From positions 1 to 64,000 of the forward strand of contig KQ964284.1 of the NCBI GenBank assembly GCA_001566295.1: a stretch of DNA of 64,000 nucleotides, written 5' to 3'. Numbering within the stretch: the stretch's first letter is position 1; every line of letters starts with the position of its first letter. The DNA comes from Microdochium bolleyi. Lineage: Eukaryota > Ascomycota > Sordariomycetes > Xylariales > Microdochiaceae. Below are positions 1 through 10,279 of the stretch, one piece after another. A program made the translations under genes and the position numbers. The notes under the pieces are model-generated. The model saw nothing but the letters and a program-made list of their open reading frames with translations. It was not told the origin of the DNA and ran no database searches.

Positions 1-305
1 CCCCCCCACAGAAAGGAGCTTGCGTGGACTTTGCATTTGTGACGAAATAAAGCGCAGGTCTATTTATGTGGAGAGAGGCCGGGGATACCTCGTCTCAGTC
101 GTAAAATCCGCCCAATCATTGGGATATGACGATATCTAAGCTCTGTACATCATTTCTTTGCTACGTCATTTCCAAAGGCTAGATCCGACTGAATTGCGGC
201 CCAGGTCGCAGAGATGAAATGTATAAGAGTCCACGCTACCCGCAAAGCGATACCGATAGCTCAGTTTTATTCAGCAGTTCTCACCACCTGAACAAGTCAG
301 TCGCG
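1..305. other. Upstream region of the CVNH gene
   Basis: I see no gene or clear TATA box here. An in-frame ATG at 219 precedes the chosen CVNH start at 306, but the stretch between them is hydrophilic and would bury the signal peptide, so it is read as leader. Confidence 0.4.
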
Positions 306-771
306 ATGCAGATTCAAAATCTTCTTTTCGCCACGGGCTGCATCGGCGCTGCCCATGCGCAGGGCTTCATGCGCTCATGCTTGAATGTGCAACTAGTCGA
401 CTGGAACCGCGAGCTGCGGGCCAAGTGCGGCGGCGGCAACGACAACCTCTGCACCTCCATATATCTGGACTACTGCATTGCCAACGCCGATGGGAATCTC
501 GCGGGCCGGTACAAAGGCGCTTTCGGCGTGAGCTGCGGCGGCTGCACACTCAATGGCTCGCAGCTCGAGTGCACGTGCTTCGGCCCCGAGGGCGAGCCTC
601 AGCGTCGCACGAGCATCAACATTGGTGAGTCTCAAGCGCCGTTATCAAGGACATGCTTGAGAGTCGCGATTGCTGACAGGTTTGGATCGTCACACCGCAG
701 ATGACATAATCTCGAACAGAAATGGAAAGCTGGAATGCTATGGGATTGACCTCGACCAGACGCCGTGCTAG
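306..771 (+). CDS. Secreted CVNH (cyanovirin-N-like) domain protein
   Basis: Two exons, 306-624 and 701-771, join across a 76-bp intron (GTGAGT...CGCAG) to give a 129-aa protein. The start at 306 opens a short signal peptide (MQIQNLLFATGCIGAAHAQG). The rest matches the CVNH fold: Cys-rich, with core blocks SCGGCTLNG, LECTCFG and a C-terminal NRNGKLECYG. Only the spliced form restores that last block, which supports the intron. CVNH proteins are small fungal proteins, some binding sugars; carbohydrate binding outside the cell or at the wall is therefore inferred, not shown. The next gene is convergent. The domain call is fairly sure; the ligand is unknown. Confidence 0.8.
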
Positions 772-1221
772 ACATGTGCCTTGAGGGGTGAAAGGAGTTG
801 GAACCAAGGTGGGCGCTCACAGCCATTGCCCTGTGGTGAATATTTACGGTCCTCGGAAGAACGAGGTCTGTGCTGTGTTGGTCTCATAGCCCGGACTAGG
901 ACATTTGAGCGAAACCGAAGCATTTGACGTGAAGCTACATTTTGGAAGCGGAAAGAGTAGCCAGCGGATTATCGGAGCTATCAAAATACTGCGGACTGTC
1001 CGCGAACGAGCCCGTTACAGATCTGGCCTGGCAACTATACCGCCGTTGTCCGCGGCACCCAGAATGCCTATGTTGTTGCAAACCTCGACGCCGAGTCCCG
1101 TTGCGCCAGCCACCGTCCCATTTCGTGGAGATTTGCAATCCTTCCTTTCTTCACCTGATGTTGTCTGAGATAGTCATATCAATCCTGGTCGCGCAGATAG
1201 ACACACCCGTCGTTCCCTCTG
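772..1221. other. Convergent intergenic region, 450 bp
   Basis: It lies between the 3' ends of the CVNH gene and the gag-like gene. No reverse transcriptase or endonuclease motif is found in any frame, although this is where a LINE ORF2 would be expected to begin. Confidence 0.5.
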
Positions 1222-3300
1222 TCAAGGCTCCCCAAACAACAACGGACCGTTCTCGGTCCTCTGCGCAATTCGAGCCAGAGGAGAATAACTGGCCGCCACT
1301 AGCTTCCGCTCTCGCTTCTTCACATAGCAGTCGAACGCATCCGCGTAGTGTTCCCCCTTGCACAGCAGGCAGCACGGCGGATCCGGACTCGGGCACACCT
1401 CCTCCACGTGGTCGTCAGACGCGCAGTCGAAGCACCGCTCTTTCTCCTCTGCGCAGTACTGCCTCGAGTGGCCCAGCAGGCCGCACCGCTGGCACTGCAG
1501 CAGCGGCACGTTGGTCTTGTGCACCCGGGCCGCGAAGCTCGTGCCGTGACAGCTGACGCCATTGAGGATTAAATCGTTAGCGGCCACCGCGGAGTCGAGC
1601 GACAGGATGATGGTGCCCAGGCACGCGGTGGTGCGTTTCTTCTTGCGCTTGGTCTGGTTGCTCCAGTCCATCTGGAAGACCTGGACCCCATGCTGGGAGG
1701 GACTGAGTAGCTCGTTGTCCCACTCGAGGTCGAGCACGGCCAGACGCTTCGTCTCTGGATCGGCGAGCGCCTCCTTGAGATAGTCAAAGGTCATCTCGTC
1801 GTCGATTTGCACCTCGATCTGGTAGAGTTCGCTGACCACTCTGTAGCCGCCATCGCCGAGGGGCTGTGTAGCAGCTTTTGCATATTCGTCCCTGTCCTCG
1901 GCGTTGGTGAACTGGAGAGATATGTGGCCCAGCGTGTTCGTCCACGCGCACTTGGGCTTGATGGTGGAGATATCAGGGAAGAGGTCGGTCCACCACTTTG
2001 GACCGAGTCCACGCGCCATGGAGATCTCTGGCGAGACTCGCTGAGCAGGAGAGACCCAGACCCAGACGATCAGTTCGGTCGTGGTTGGGGTATATCTTGT
2101 CGGAGCCAGCTCTTTCTGGTCCGCGGGGAATTCGCTCGTTGGCTGAGTCCCATGCATGCAGTGCTTACTTGCAACCACTTGTGTCAGCGGCGTCTTTGTG
2201 ACCTGCTCGGTCGTGTCTTGTTGTTCCTTTTCCATCAGCCCCCCCAGGTGCATCGAATCTGGCGGGACTCTCATCGCAAGGCGTTCGTGCTTCTGATCCT
2301 CAGACTTGCTCTCGCTCTGCGTGGTTAGATGCTCCCCATCGCATCCGGGTTCCGGGTGACTGGTGCGATGCGCATCCACTTCGCGCTGGCCGCTGCCCTG
2401 CGGAGGACGATCCACTGGCCCAAACACCACAGCACTCTCACCAGTCTGTAGGCTATAGGCAGCTTCAATGGGCGGCGGAGGTGGCGTGGTTCCTTCTTGT
2501 CTTACGCCATCTTCTCCGGACGAGCTGCCGGACAAATCGGCTGGTGGTGATGGCTGCTGTCGGATCTGACCTTGCTCCTTGGCTTCTTCGTAGGTAGAGT
2601 CGGAGTCTTCCCGGCGGTCCGTCTGTTTCCTTGTGTTGATATCTGGTCCTTGGTCATGATTGGCCTCAAGGCCACCTGGTTCTTCTGGGCTCTCCAGCAA
2701 TTGCGTTTCTGCCCGCTCGTCTGAGGCGTTCTCGGACTTGGCACTGGTGGCCACCTCTACGGTTTCTACAGTCTCCATGATAGTGACACCGGTATCGTCT
2801 GGAAGCTCATCGCCCGATACTTTGGTGGCATCACGCTCTCCGACTTTTGCTTCCGCGGTAGGTTTCCCGGTTCCGTTGGTGGGAAGATTCCGAGATGCAA
2901 TGCTCGCGATGGTGATGAGCTTCGCCTTGCCGACCTGAGGGCTGCCCTCCTTCACAACTGTGTCGCAATCGCTTGAATATGCTTCTTTGAGATCTGGATC
3001 AAGTCTTGCGGACGCGTTGCCAAGATTAACGGGTGCCAGGTCTCCTGGTCCCTCGTCATCAAAATCTGCGGAAGTACTGTGCTTTTCGATAATCTCTTCG
3101 TAAATGCGGGCGATTCGAAGTAGCTGCCGAACTACTTGCTGCGTAGCGCCAGTCCATCCCTGGCTTGGCGCCGCCAGCAGGTCGACATGTTGCCTCAGCT
3201 GGGCGACGATGGTGTCCGTGATGAGGTCGCGGTTGGCCGCGGTGGGCTGCAGCGCAAGAATCACCTCGCCGGCTTGCGAGAGGCCGAGGACCTGTGCCAT
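1222..3300 (-). CDS. Gag-like protein with three CCHC zinc knuckles (LINE ORF1 type), solitary
   Basis: This is an uninterrupted 692-aa frame starting at ATG 3300. The first ~380 residues are acidic and Ser/Pro/Glu-rich with no recognised domain. A globular middle region (about 390-600) follows. The C-terminus has three tandem knuckles: CX2CX4HX4C at 603-616 (CQRCGLLGHSRQYC), the same at 623-636, and CX2CX3HX6C at about 645-658. That trio is the known pattern of ORF1/Gag from Tad1/I-type non-LTR retrotransposons, where it binds nucleic acid. No RT ORF lies downstream, no target-site repeats were seen, and the frame has no stops. It is either a fresh 5' fragment of an element or a domesticated gag gene. 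Confidence 0.75.
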   Translation of the reverse strand: MAQVLGLSQAGEVILALQPTAANRDLITDTIVAQLRQHVDLLAAPSQGWTGATQQVVRQLLRIARIYEEIIEKHSTSADFDDEGPGDLAPVNLGNASARLDPDLKEAYSSDCDTVVKEGSPQVGKAKLITIASIASRNLPTNGTGKPTAEAKVGERDATKVSGDELPDDTGVTIMETVETVEVATSAKSENASDERAETQLLESPEEPGGLEANHDQGPDINTRKQTDRREDSDSTYEEAKEQGQIRQQPSPPADLSGSSSGEDGVRQEGTTPPPPPIEAAYSLQTGESAVVFGPVDRPPQGSGQREVDAHRTSHPEPGCDGEHLTTQSESKSEDQKHERLAMRVPPDSMHLGGLMEKEQQDTTEQVTKTPLTQVVASKHCMHGTQPTSEFPADQKELAPTRYTPTTTELIVWVWVSPAQRVSPEISMARGLGPKWWTDLFPDISTIKPKCAWTNTLGHISLQFTNAEDRDEYAKAATQPLGDGGYRVVSELYQIEVQIDDEMTFDYLKEALADPETKRLAVLDLEWDNELLSPSQHGVQVFQMDWSNQTKRKKKRTTACLGTIILSLDSAVAANDLILNGVSCHGTSFAARVHKTNVPLLQCQRCGLLGHSRQYCAEEKERCFDCASDDHVEEVCPSPDPPCCLLCKGEHYADAFDCYVKKRERKLVAASYSPLARIAQRTENGPLLFGEP

Positions 3301-3808
3301 GTCGAGGCTCGGTAGGCGAGAGGGAGAGGCAATTCACCCTGGATTGTCGACAGTGCGTGCGAGGGGTGGGAGTTGCCGTTGAGAGCTGCCGTTGAGAGCA
3401 GACGAGGCCCTGGGTCGTGGATGTTGTCACAGGAGGCGGTGGGCCGAGCGTTTCGCAATTAACAGCACTTGACCCACAACCGCCAAGCAACAGGCTGGCC
3501 AGGGGGTGCAGCTCGGCCACCGGTGGTGGTGTTGCTCCTTTTGTTCCTTTTACCACTCCGGCAAGACCAAGGCCACCAGCTCTCAACAGGGAGGATAACC
3601 CCCGGCGTCACCACAAGCTTCCAGTGCGAGAAGGCAAAAAGCAAAAAGGTCTGGAGACTCGTCTGGGAAGTGGCCCATCTGCCTGCCATTTTATCATGTA
3701 CTACGGATTGCAAACATCCTTTTCTTCATGACACAATGATTTGATAAGAAGCGAATCAATTCTGCGTCAAAACAAGTTCCACCCGGCTGAGCTGACCGAA
3801 CATGCCAA
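3301..3808. other. Intergenic region upstream of gag-like gene
   Basis: This 508-bp region lies between two minus-strand genes. It is GC-rich at the gag end. No coding frame with recognisable content was seen. Confidence 0.4.
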
Positions 3809-6201
3809 TCACAACTTCGCCAACTGTCGGAGATCCCACGCAACGGCGAACGAAGCAGGGACTCTGGGCCTGAAGTTGTTGTGAACCTGAACGACGACTC
3901 TGAACGTCGACCCTGGGACGTTGTCCCAAAGGACCTTCTCGACATTGTCTGTGGTATCGTTAGATCTTGGGAGAGCGATGCATACTCAAGACGACAGCTC
4001 GGCTCAGGGAAGCACTTACTGATATTATCAAATGCGCCATCCCCATTCCTGCCCATGTTGCCATGACGCGCTTCGCCACCCGATTGAACAACTAGATTCA
4101 TCGAGTTCTGCAGCGCGCCTCCCGGTGCATCTGGATATGTAAAAGTAGCCACGAGGCGACAACGCCCAAGACTCGCAGGGACCTGAATCTCCCCGCTATC
4201 CCATTTCTGCTCGGTCGGGGTTCCAGTCTGGAGCAAGCCGGGAACATCGAAACGGGTGCTGTCGCGAGCCTGCACTTTAGCTTCTGTCACACTGCGAGCT
4301 CCGCCACCATCAACGAACGTGCCATTCCTTATCATGGCAACAGAACTGTCAACGACAACACGTCCGAAACCCTGCTCATAGTCGTAACCCAAACCCGGAC
4401 CTTCCTTGTTTGAAAAGTTGACCGCTCCGTTGACAAGAAGTGCTTTGATCAAGGCAGCGCTGGGGGACGTCTTGCCGTGGATATCAGCCAGTGCTTCGCG
4501 GAGGAGTGCCACACAACCGGCGACAAGCGGGGTCGACATGCTAGAAACAGAGAAGTCAGGGACATGCCAATCTGAAAAGTATTGTTCCTCGCGGAGAGGA
4601 AGGAAGTCTGCGTGGGCGTACCTCGTCCCGGACTGGAATAACCAGTCTTTATCGTTCGACGGACCATGCTGTGTGCGGACGTTGTTGAAGATCAAGGCTC
4701 GAGATGCCGCGGACAATATGGCCACTCCCGGGGCCACGACATCAGGCTTGATCCGACCCGAGACCTTCAGACCATCAACAAGTACAGGAGGTTTTGTCGG
4801 CCCGCGGCTGCTGAAGATAGCGGTGTCGTTGATACCACTGAGCGTGCGTTTCTCCCCCGCAACATAAGCCCAGTCGTCGTTTGGCCTCGTGGAGCCACTC
4901 GCGCCAACAGTGATGATGTTCTTTGCGGCAGCTCCTGCACCAATCTGGCTCTTCGAGTCAGGGTTCGCAGACTTGCGGCCCTCGTTGCCTGCCGCCATGA
5001 GGACTACAAAGTCTTCGTGTGGTTGCGCCGTAGCATCTCCGGGCGTAGCCAGCTTAAAAGCAGGGACACCATAGATGTAGCTGTCAATCATGGTCGCTTC
5101 TCCGTTGTAGTCCACCTGGCCATCTTTGTCTTTCCATTCGTAGGTCCACGAATTGGAGTGGATACGCACGCCTTCTTCGTACACATGCTGAAATAGCTTG
5201 CCGATTACGTCGTTGGGGATTGTGAGATACTTCCTTCCCGCAATTGTTTTGTGTGGTTCCATAAGGGACTGCATGATGATCTCGGCAGCAGGAGCAGTCC
5301 CACGAATCGCAACGTTGCCAAGCTGCTCGTCCTTGTAGGTACCGCTACCGCAAATAGACGCGCAGACATGAGTCCCGTGGCCATGAATGTCCTTACCGTC
5401 ATCCCCTGGCCAGATCGAGTCGATACGCTTCACTCGACCTTCGAAAGCGGGGTGCTGTACGGCGCTGATCCTGCCGCCTTCTGTCTCGAGCCAGCCCATG
5501 TCAAGGCCAGTGTCTGCAACGCAGATGGTCTGCCCGTTGCCTTCGTACGTGGAGGACGTCACGCTGAGCCCGCCGTCCCCAGCCATCAGAAGCAGTGTGC
5601 TGCGGGCCTTGTCGTTCGCAAGGTTTGCTTTGTGGACTTGCTCGATGCGGTTGACATAGTCGAGCTTGGCGAGGTCGGAGAGTCTGTCCTGGTGCATCAC
5701 GAAACGCATCTTGTTGCCGCTGACCGACAGGTCGTCCTCTTTGATTCCAGCAGCCTTGGCGACTTCGGGGACGAGCTCAGATGGGATGATACCGGGGGCC
5801 TCGTGGAGGATGCAGTCCACCTCGTAATGCTCTTTATCTTTATCTTCCTTGATAGACCGTTGGAGGGCGCCCGTGCCCTTGAGCTCCCGAAGGTAGCTGC
5901 CACAATGGTTAGCCCGTCCCGGAGATGATGCTCAAGCCCGTACTTACATGCTCACGTGGGCAATGTAGTCTTTTCGCTGCAGAGGCGCAAAATCCTCGGG
6001 CTCATATCGGCATAGGTATGTATTGCCACCCAGGTACTCTTGGAGCTCAACGCCAGCTTCTTCGAGGTCTTCCTTCTCAGCAGGCCTCAGCGCCTTCTTG
6101 GACTGTATCAAAATGAAGTCTCTGTCTTTGGCTGTGCGCGGGACGTGTGCTGGCACGTTTCCCGGCAGGACCTCATTGCCGTTGACCACGAAGGGGGCCA
6201 T
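3809..6201 (-). CDS. Subtilisin-like (S8) serine protease without signal peptide
   Basis: Three exons, 5948-6201, 4020-5896 and 3809-3948, give 756 aa (introns of 51 and 71 bp, phases consistent). The start at 6201 is the first in-frame ATG. Catalytic residues are visible: Asp about 213 (VADTGLDMG), His about 258 (DIHGHGTHV), the oxyanion Asn about 389 (AAGNEG) and Ser about 537 (SVSSMSTPLVAG). The residue context around Ser departs from the usual GTSMA but keeps S-M-x-x-P. About 200 residues precede the catalytic Asp and look like a propeptide or extra N-terminal domain. There is no signal peptide or membrane segment, so an intracellular site is inferred. A long C-terminal beta-rich extension follows the protease domain. 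Confidence 0.88.
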
Positions 6202-7030
6202 TGTAGATCGCGTTTTGGGCAGAGGGTGATAGGCAGATTTGGGCACCACGTCCTGTTGATTTGGAAGGATGCCGGCGAGATTCTGGTGCCCTAGCGTTTC
6301 ACTGGAAATTTTGGAGACTTCGAGTCTCGCAGTACGATCGGGAAAGGGGGATTCAAGCTGGCAAACAGATGCGGAGACTTCCTGAGAGCTCAACTATGCA
6401 GAAGTCGGGCAGAGGAATGGGCCCAGACGGGACAGGGTACAGTTGACGCAAGCCACAACGAGGACGCTACTCCCTATTTGATCGTGCATCGGAGGGAGCC
6501 TGGCCAAATTGGGTCTTGATCGCCGGACGCTTTGTGCCGAGCTGAACATCTGCAAGTCTCACCGTACTGCTTTCAGCATGACAGGGGTAGAGGCCTATGC
6601 AGTATTTTCCAGTTCAGGCATCTGGCTTTCCAGAGCCGAGCATCTTCCAGCCCTCGCCGACCCACCGTTCAACAGGACTAGGTCAGTCTACCATGCAGTC
6701 CAAGACAGAACGGCCGATCAGCACAGATACTTGTCATCAGCATCTATTGAAGGCTGGGGTGTGTACAGTGCCCGAAGTCATTTTTCTTGCATACATCGAT
6801 GACAGAAAAGACGGTACTCCATACTCGATCAGGTGCCAATCAGGTGCCGATACATGCCAGAATACAGAAGCCCTTCCGACTCTAGATGCAGATTGTGAAT
6901 GAAGACTTGCCGGCGCATTAGACTTGACGAGGTCATCATCGCGCCAGATACAACAAGGTGCAGCAAAATGCCAGTTATTGCAACAAAACTCTTTCAGAAA
7001 GACTATATGACCAGGTACTTGTAACGTAGC
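6202..7030. other. Intergenic region, 829 bp
   Basis: It separates two minus-strand genes. A 101-aa plus-strand frame at 6597-6902 has no recognisable motif and no neighbours to splice to, so it is treated as chance. Confidence 0.4.
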
Positions 7031-8214
7031 TCAGATGGAGTGGTTTGCAGGTGTCGCGTTCTTGTCCACGACGAAGACATGCTGGTCGAGGAACTCTTCC
7101 ACTCCGCCCGTGCCACCCCAAGTCTTGCCTGTGAACCTCAATTGGGCCAATTCGGTGCACTTATCTGCGGCATCACGACAGCCGAGTAGGCCATTCCACT
7201 GGTCCAAATTGCCCAAATTACCAGGATCCGGGATCTTATCACTCCCGTGGTCGAAGTGTTTGTGCTGTCCATCGTCCTGGCCATAGTATGTGTGGAAGTT
7301 GAGGATTGCGCCCCAGCGGTCCGTGGTTCCGGGTTTGTAAACGAGAGGGGCTGGTTTTCAACTCAGTCAGTCAGTAGATATCCCTCTTGGGGCAAGAGAT
7401 CGAGTATGGGTTGTCTTAAAGACTCACATTCGCTTGCAACGTCACCGGGGTTCATAGGCACCCGTTTTGTATGGCCGATTGCATACGAGTCCTGGATGAC
7501 ATGGAACATGCTGCCCAGCGCTCGACGCCGGATGTCCAAGGCTGAGAAGACCGACTTTGGCGCCAGCATGTACCTCAGCGGCTGGTATGGCGGTGGAAGA
7601 GAACCGCCCAGATAATCATCAGGCGTGGCAAGCAGGTCGCCCAGCTTGGTGTGTGCAAGTAGCGTGTCTGGCGTGATATTGGGATCCTCGCCGCTCGCCA
7701 GCTTGTACATAACCTCCATCCAGATCATGACCTTGCGCTTGGTCTCGAGCGGCTGCTCGCCCTCAGCACAGGCCATGCAGTGCAGGAACTGCATATCGCC
7801 GTAGTGCGAGCGGCCGATGACGTTGTAGTATCTGTTGCCACCGTACAAGCCTGGCTCCCACTCAGACTTGCCAAAGGTGTACTGGGTGCCCCATTCGGCA
7901 CCCGTCGCGTAGACCTGGTTCGTGCCGGATTTGTCTTCGAAGAGGAGGCCGGCCGGGTCATCATTCCAGACCGCGCCGCGGACAAACTCCCAGTCCGCGT
8001 TATTCGCAGTGTTGATTCTAGTACCCGGGGATACTCCACTACCTGACACCCTCATGAGGGCAGACAGTGTCAGAGACTCGTGGATGGGCTCCCCGTATAG
8101 GCCCTGCCAGGCCCCGCGGACGGCCATTGCAGGTGCGCCACGGTGACCCTCTTCGTTGTCATCAGGCCAGTCATCCGCGGAGACTGGATAATTCTCAATG
8201 GCAGCTGTCGCCAT
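7031..8214 (-). CDS. Phospholipase C/P1-nuclease-like protein
   Basis: Exons 7428-8214 and 7031-7350 join over a 77-bp intron to give 368 aa. His and Asp residues are placed as in the zinc-dependent phospholipase C/S1-P1 nuclease fold: His45 in PIHESLTLSAL, a SHYGDMQFLHCMA helix, the helix MFHVIQDSYAIGHTKR, and a C-terminal stretch with HKHFDH. The FHVIQDSxxxxH pattern is the strongest hint of a metal site. No signal peptide is apparent, which is unusual for secreted enzymes of this group. The fold call is by pattern recognition; substrate and even catalysis are unproven. Confidence 0.55.
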
Positions 8215-9420
8215 GGCAGTGCAATTGCGCGCAGTAGCTTCGACCTAGAGATATGAGGTTTGCACAAACGGAAGAAGAGAAGAGAGACAACAGAGTGGCT
8301 GGATTGTCCGAAAAGTGGGGGATTGGTCTCTTCCACAAGGCACTCGAAAGTCTTGCTGTGATCCAGAACTCTTATACCGCAAGCTGCCACATTGTGCTCG
8401 GAGTAGTGTCCACCACGACAACACCCAGCAATGCTCACGAAACCAACCACGCTGCGCTAGGCACGGCCCGCTGCCACAAGCGGAGACATTCTCCGAGAAA
8501 GCCTTGTCCCCTTCGGTCGCCCTAGGGCCGACGTGCACAATCGTCCTCGTCAGCTCCACCGAGTACGGCTGCATGCGTCTAGTCAGCCAGCCACACTTGT
8601 CAGGTGAAGCAGTTTTTATCAAGGCCTGGAACGTTCCTGGTCGTGGGGTCTCGCACTATTGAGGCACTCGTGGCGAATAGCAAAGCGAGAATGGGGGCCC
8701 AGCCGCTGGGAGACAGCTGGCCAGGGAGCGGTCAATCCCAAACCAGTTGGGGGGAACCCCCGAGGTCTGACGGGGGGGAGGGGGGGGGAAGGCCCGGGCA
8801 CCACGTCCCGTCGATTGGATCAAGCGTCGCTGGGAGAATCCAGCCGCAGCCACAAGGACAATATCGTCTCCCTGCCTCAGGCCTAATCCGAAGTAGGCAT
8901 ACTACCGAGCCGCGATACAGCTGAAAGCTGCGCGCAGTCATGATCTGCAAAAGTCCCATGCCTCATGCGAAATGCGAGACTGACTTTCAAATGGCAGCCG
9001 GGCAGACGCTGTGCGAAGTCACTCAGCACGCTTCCGAGAAGCCCCCCTCCCGTCCCTGCAAGGGTTGGCTCGTGACAGCGGTGGTGAGCTGGAACTGACG
9101 CCCCACCACTTTATGCGGCATGTATTGTCCAGACTCTTCGGCAAAGTGCGACTTTTGCGACAGACCTGAGGGAGATGGTCCAGTTCTGTGATTGTTGCAA
9201 GGTTGATTCGCGGACTTGTTGGGGGTGAGCTCGGCCACAATGGGTGAAGAAGAGTCAACGACCGCCCACCTGTCAAGTATAAAAGACTACAAGCTGGCGA
9301 CAATTCAAGGAACTGTTCCCATCTCCTTTCTACAGACCAGTAGAGCCTAGACTGCAGACGGTTATCTTGTAATCTTCACTTCAAACCTCTTTCTTCGCAA
9401 GTTCCAAATCACAAACCAAC
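8215..9420. other. Divergent intergenic region, 1.2 kb
   Basis: It lies between the PLC-like gene and the 162-aa gene. It holds a G-rich tract at about 8771-8790 and, near its right end, a TATA box. No gene was found. Confidence 0.45.
9278..9285 (+). promoter_or_regulatory. TATA box of the 162-aa gene
   Basis: TATAAAAG lies 136 bp upstream of the ATG at 9421, followed by a C/T-rich leader. Position and sequence fit a core promoter. Confidence 0.6.
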
Positions 9421-9909
9421 ATGTCTTCCGCCGAAACCGCTCAGCACCCCACAGCCTCCGTGGACACCTCCCAGCTCCCTGAACATCACCCAGAGACCAC
9501 CACTGGCTGGCAGGAAGAGTCCAGCGGGAATGGAGAGAAGTACCGGGTCAAGGCCGAGGCATATGACCTGGCTGAGGAGGTCGCCCGCGGCACCCATACC
9601 ATCGCAGCCAGCGGCCCATCTTTCGATAATGTTGCTGTCGACTGGAAGGTTGGCACCGAGGGCGTCACTACCAAGGAGGTGCAGGAGCGGACCTCCATCA
9701 TCTTCTACAAGCTTGCCAAGATCCCGTTCCCGACACCGTGGCCGCTGCCCCAGTACGAGCTCACCATCATCGCCAAGGACAGCTACCACTTCTACTTCAC
9801 CGACGGGGAGCCGGACACATACGGCCTGAATGTTATCCAGAACGTTGGTTCGCACTATCTCCAGTATCGGTCTAGCAGTCCAAACATTGTGAAGATCTCA
9901 GGGAACTAG
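9421..9909 (+). CDS. Unrecognised 162-aa protein
   Basis: This single-exon gene has a good TATA box and a C/T- and A-rich leader. I do not recognise the family. Residues 1-40 are hydrophilic and Ser/Thr/His-rich (probably disordered). Residues 45-160 look like alternating beta strands with many aromatics (IIFYKLAKIPFPTPWPLPQY, then SYHFYFTDGEP). It has no cysteine, no signal peptide and no membrane segment. Strong third-position G/C preference supports coding. It could be a small intracellular beta-sandwich protein. Confidence 0.7.
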   Translation: MSSAETAQHPTASVDTSQLPEHHPETTTGWQEESSGNGEKYRVKAEAYDLAEEVARGTHTIAASGPSFDNVAVDWKVGTEGVTTKEVQERTSIIFYKLAKIPFPTPWPLPQYELTIIAKDSYHFYFTDGEPDTYGLNVIQNVGSHYLQYRSSSPNIVKISGN

Positions 9910-10279
9910 ACGGGGCGACTGTTGCGACAAGCTCACACAGAAGGGCTCAGCAGGGCGAGAAGGGGACCGGCAATCTAGTTGTGCTTTATTTCTTCGAGGT
10001 ATCCGAAAGCCAGGCACTTCCATTTTAAAACAAGAGTACGACGACTAAGCTACGTTCGCACTTTTGCGATCCATTCCTGGTCGAGTAGCAGTATTACCGT
10101 TATTTACACCCACTGCATCCACGACTCTGAATGAGATTGACTGCTGCATTTCATATGTGACTCAGTTCTCACTTGTGCCAATTATCGGGACGTGCGAAGG
10201 ACGAATTTGATTATCTTATCCAATCACGAAAACTGCCTGTGAATCGGAGTATGTTGGATCTGCTGAAGCGTGCAATGTG
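9910..10279. other. Convergent intergenic region, 370 bp
   Basis: This is a 3' flank shared by the 162-aa gene and the GTPase gene. Nothing is recognised. Confidence 0.4.

Noticed and set aside
772..1221. Possible reverse transcriptase partner for the gag-like ORF
   Set aside because: No RT or endonuclease motif is found in any frame, and the next gene is an unrelated CVNH gene.
6597..6902. 101-aa plus-strand frame
   Set aside because: No recognisable motif, poor codon bias and no splice sites leading to a longer protein.
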